Assembly (NCBI RefSeq): GCF_049801075.1
Contig: NZ_JBNAGG010000004.1
Location: forward strand, 62,001 to 126,000
DNA: 64,000 nucleotides
Origin: Maritalea sp049801075
Lineage (GTDB): Bacteria > Pseudomonadota > Alphaproteobacteria > Rhizobiales > Devosiaceae
Direction: 5' to 3'
The number at the start of each line of letters is the position of its first letter. Within the stretch, counting starts at the first letter, position 1. Positions 61,568-64,000 of the stretch are shown here, piece by piece. Made by a program: the position numbers and the translations under genes. Below the pieces are notes generated by a model that was given only the letters and a program-made list of their open reading frames with translations, was not told the origin of the DNA and ran no database searches.

Positions 61568-62710
61568 ATGAGAATAGCGGTTTTGCGCGAGCAAACGGCC
61601 AATGAAACTCGTATTGCGGTTACCCCGGAAATGGTAACCAAATATGTGGGCTTTGGGGCCAAAGTCGCAATAGAGAAAGGCGCGGGTGAAGGGTCGCGCC
61701 TTTTAGATAAAGATTTTCAAGAGGCGGGCGCGACGATTTCAGCATCTGCCTCAGCAGCTGTAAAGGGCGCCGATGTGGTTTTGACCGTGCGTCGCCCAAC
61801 TGTAGAGCAGCTGGAGGGGGCCAAAAAGGGTGCCCTCGTTATGGGCATGCATGACCCGTTTGGCCATGAAAAAGAAATCGAAGCCTTGGCGAAAGCGGGC
61901 TACGCCCTGTTCACCATGGAATTTATGCCGCGGATTACACGGGCGCAGGTGATGGACGTTTTGTCTTCGCAGGCGAACCTTGCGGGCTATCAAGCTGTGA
62001 TCGAAGCGTCATACGCTTTTGATCGGGCTTTCCCCATGATGATGACGGCGGCGGGCACAGTACGCCCAGCCAAAGCCTTTGTTATGGGTGCAGGTGTGGC
62101 GGGCTTGCAAGCCATCGCCACGGCAAAACGTTTAGGGGCGGCTGTGTCCGCAACCGATGTGCGCCCGGCTGCAAAAGAGCAAGTTGAATCTTTGGGCGGT
62201 AAGTTTGTTGCTGTTGAAGATGACGAGTTCAAAGAAGCAGAAACTGCTGGCGGCTATGCAAAAGAGATGAGCAAGGAATATCAGGCCAAGCAGGCCGAGC
62301 TGGTTTCAAAACATATTGCCAAGCAAGATGTTGTAGTGACCACGGCGCTTATTCCTGGCCGTCCGGCACCGAAGCTGATCACCAAAGCAATGGTTGAATC
62401 TATGGCACCGGGGTCGGTGATTGTGGATATGGCTGTTGAACGTGGCGGCAATGTTGAACTGTCCAAACGCGGCGAAGTCGTGGATCATAAGGGTGTGAAA
62501 ATCATCGGTTATGAAAATCTACCAAGTCGTTTGGCGGCCTCTGCTTCGCAGCTTTACGCCAAAAACCTTATGGCCTTCCTCGAGACGATGATCGACAAGG
62601 AAAAGCAAGAATTGGTGATCGATTGGGAAGATGAGCTGGTTGCGGCCACAAATCTTTCACGGGATGGGGCCATCGTGCACCCAACCTTCGTTGAGAAAAA
62701 GGAGGCGTAA
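61568..62710 (+). CDS. pntAA: NAD(P) transhydrogenase subunit alpha, part 1
   Basis: A 380-residue soluble NAD(H)-binding domain I of the proton-translocating transhydrogenase. N-terminal MRIAVLREQTANETRIAVTP, the VMGAGVAGLQAIATAKRLGA Rossmann motif with YEN-like ATDVRPAAKEQV following, and GYENLPSRLAASASQLY near the end. The alpha subunit is split into two genes as in Rhodospirillum. AAAAGGAAC precedes the start. The stop directly abuts pntAB. Confidence 0.96.
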   Translation: MRIAVLREQTANETRIAVTPEMVTKYVGFGAKVAIEKGAGEGSRLLDKDFQEAGATISASASAAVKGADVVLTVRRPTVEQLEGAKKGALVMGMHDPFGHEKEIEALAKAGYALFTMEFMPRITRAQVMDVLSSQANLAGYQAVIEASYAFDRAFPMMMTAAGTVRPAKAFVMGAGVAGLQAIATAKRLGAAVSATDVRPAAKEQVESLGGKFVAVEDDEFKEAETAGGYAKEMSKEYQAKQAELVSKHIAKQDVVVTTALIPGRPAPKLITKAMVESMAPGSVIVDMAVERGGNVELSKRGEVVDHKGVKIIGYENLPSRLAASASQLYAKNLMAFLETMIDKEKQELVIDWEDELVAATNLSRDGAIVHPTFVEKKEA

Positions 62711-63067
62711 ATGGTTATGATGGAACTTTTGGCAAGTGGTGCAGGCGCAGCAGCGGGTGCGGCCACTGATGGAACGATTGATCCGTTTGCTTTCCGTTTA
62801 GCGATCTTCGTTCTTGCAATTTTTGTGGGTTATTATGTGGTGTGGAGCGTAACGCCCGCCCTGCATACGCCGTTGATGTCAGTGACCAATGCGATCTCTT
62901 CTGTGATCGTTGTGGGGGCATTGCTGGCCGTGGGTATTTCTTTGGTTGATGACCAAGGGCCTGCTCGCTGGTTTGGCTTTGTTGCGCTCATTTTGGCGAG
63001 CATCAATATTTTTGGCGGCTTTCTGGTCACGCAGCGTATGCTGGCCATGTATAAAAAGAAGGGATAA
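62711..63067 (+). CDS. pntAB: NAD(P) transhydrogenase subunit alpha, part 2
   Basis: A 118-residue membrane subunit with about four hydrophobic segments: FRLAIFVLAIFVGYYVVWSV, HTPLMSVTNAISSVIVVGAL (the conserved family block), and the C-terminal FGFVALILASINIFGGFLV. AGGAGG precedes the start within the end of pntAA, and the first codon follows its stop directly. A second ATG two codons later is possible. It forms part of the proton channel with PntB. Confidence 0.95.
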   Translation: MVMMELLASGAGAAAGAATDGTIDPFAFRLAIFVLAIFVGYYVVWSVTPALHTPLMSVTNAISSVIVVGALLAVGISLVDDQGPARWFGFVALILASINIFGGFLVTQRMLAMYKKKG

Positions 63068-63073
63068 TCCATA

Positions 63074-64000
63074 ATGATTTCTGCAAATATTGCGGCCCTT
63101 CTTTATTTGGCTGCAGGGGTTTTGTTCATTCTTGCGTTGCGCGGATTGTCTCACCCCACCACAGCTCGTCAGGGCAATAATTTTGGTATGATCGGGATGA
63201 CCATTGCGGTTGTCACGACCTTGTTGGTGGCTGGGCCGAAAGACCCATTGGCCATTGGCTTGATCATTGGCGGTATCGCCATTGGTGGCGGCATTGGCGC
63301 CGTGATTGCCCGGCGTGTGCCCATGACCTCCATGCCGCAATTGGTGGCGGCGTTTCACTCACTTGTAGGCCTTGCTGCGGTGTTCGTGGCGGCAGCTGCG
63401 CTTTATGCACCGCAGGCTTTTGGCATTGGTACACCGGGTGATATTCACGGGGCTAGCCTTGTTGAAATGAGCCTTGGTGCTGCGATTGGCGCCTTGACCT
63501 TTACCGGTTCTGTGATTGCCTTTTTGAAATTGGATGGTCGCATGTCCGGCGCGCCGATCATGTTGCCTGCACGGCATTTGATCAATATCGCGATTGCCGT
63601 GGCATTGGTGGTTTTGGTTGTCTTGTTTGTGCAAACGGCCGATCCGATCTATTTCTGGCTGATCACCATCTTGGCCTTGGTGTTGGGTGGTCTGTTGATC
63701 ATTCCAATTGGCGGTGCGGATATGCCCGTTGTGGTGTCCATGCTGAACTCCTATTCAGGCTGGGCGGCAGCAGGCATTGGTTTCACCTTGGGCAACACGG
63801 CCTTGATCATCACAGGCGCGCTTGTAGGTTCCTCAGGGGCGATCCTGTCTTACATTATGTGTAAGGCGATGAATCGTGGCTTTATCTCCGTGATCCTTGG
63901 CGGCTTTGGTTCTGATTCTTCTGCGGCGGCAAGCGGCGAAGAAGAGACACGTCCGGTGAAATCTGGCGCAGCCGATGATGCGGCTTTCTTGATGAAAAAC
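63074..64000 (+). CDS. pntB: NAD(P) transhydrogenase subunit beta (cut by window end)
   Basis: 309 codons are visible, open at the right edge. The membrane domain has many glycine-rich helices (IGLIIGGIAIGGGIGAVIA, MPQLVAAFHSLVGLAAVFV), PARHLINIA, and MPVVVSMLNSYSGWAAAGIG, all PntB hallmarks. The NADP-binding domain III should follow outside the window. Starts six bases after the pntAB stop. With PntAA and PntAB it couples proton entry to NADPH formation. Confidence 0.95.
   Translation, partial: MISANIAALLYLAAGVLFILALRGLSHPTTARQGNNFGMIGMTIAVVTTLLVAGPKDPLAIGLIIGGIAIGGGIGAVIARRVPMTSMPQLVAAFHSLVGLAAVFVAAAALYAPQAFGIGTPGDIHGASLVEMSLGAAIGALTFTGSVIAFLKLDGRMSGAPIMLPARHLINIAIAVALVVLVVLFVQTADPIYFWLITILALVLGGLLIIPIGGADMPVVVSMLNSYSGWAAAGIGFTLGNTALIITGALVGSSGAILSYIMCKAMNRGFISVILGGFGSDSSAAASGEEETRPVKSGAADDAAFLMKN

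Noticed and set aside
1..64000. CRISPR arrays, insertion sequences, prophage or integrated elements
   Set aside because: No regularly spaced repeats, transposase, integrase or phage structural genes were seen; the tRNA-Val has no adjacent integrase or repeated 3' end that I could find.

Overview
The window is a gene-dense chromosomal stretch from an alphaproteobacterium, most likely of the order Hyphomicrobiales (Rhizobiales). That placement is inferred from family content and gene order: cpdR divergent from an N-formylglutamate amidohydrolase with hisN and tRNA-Val close by; pyruvate kinase, a DUF1036 protein and gapR (DUF2312) together; galU with a BBP2-type beta-barrel protein; a 43-residue aa3 oxidase subunit IV gene before a three-gene pntAA-pntAB-pntB transhydrogenase; and a ROSE-type RNA thermometer on a small heat-shock gene. 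I see no insertion sequence, prophage, integrase, CRISPR array or rRNA. The only tRNA is tRNA-Val(GAC). The genus cannot be fixed from the sequence alone; a marine, moderate-GC member of the order would fit.

Layout. 1-1.4 kb: the start of an MFS exporter divergent from its LysR-type regulator. 1.4-3.05 kb: a PomA/PomB-type flagellar stator pair. 3.3-9 kb: envelope genes (beta-barrel protein, galU, galE, lytic transglycosylase, SGNH hydrolase). 9-15.1 kb: glutamate synthase gltBD. 15.6-16.4 kb: a small heat-shock gene with an RpoH-like promoter and RNA thermometer, and next to it an unassigned structured small RNA. 16.5-22.7 kb: lipid-related hydrolases, a glycolipid-binding protein, hisN, a suhB/mmgR-like small RNA, N-formylglutamate amidohydrolase, cpdR, a desaturase/hydrolase pair and tRNA-Val. 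22.9-30 kb: a chemoreceptor, an MFS permease and a TetR-controlled ABC-2 exporter. 30.2-31.5 kb: two tandem proteins resembling receiver domains without the phosphorylation site. 31.5-39.7 kb: a fatty-acid beta-oxidation divergon (fadD-merR against fadE-fadJ-fadI) with two near-identical palindromic operators. 39.9-45.6 kb: an oligopeptide ABC transporter with fused ATPases. 45.8-50.4 kb: rpmJ, an acetylpolyamine amidohydrolase, a MerR/carboxymuconolactone-decarboxylase pair, pyk, a DUF1036 gene and gapR. 50.4-57.7 kb: dxs, an M15-like (DUF882) protein, an L,D-transpeptidase and an NtrC-like response regulator. 57.8-64 kb: an AraC regulator, a CPBP protease, oligopeptidase F, oxidase subunit IV and the transhydrogenase genes, the last one cut by the window end.

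How the parts work together. Central metabolism is represented by glutamate synthase, pyruvate kinase, DXP synthase, the proton-translocating transhydrogenase and a nearly complete beta-oxidation set. Envelope remodelling is represented by a lytic transglycosylase, an M15-like protein and an L,D-transpeptidase. Motility and cell-cycle control are represented by the stator pair, the chemoreceptor, cpdR and gapR.

Nothing here looks like a large undescribed defence or biosynthetic system. The most novel-looking items are small: the three-hairpin RNA at about 16.3-16.4 kb, the tandem pseudo-receiver proteins at 30.2-31.5 kb, the response regulator lacking the sigma-54 contact loop, and several unusually clean operator palindromes (33.66/33.78 kb, 20.1 kb, 0.43 kb, 15.2 kb, 30.03 kb, 47.88 kb).
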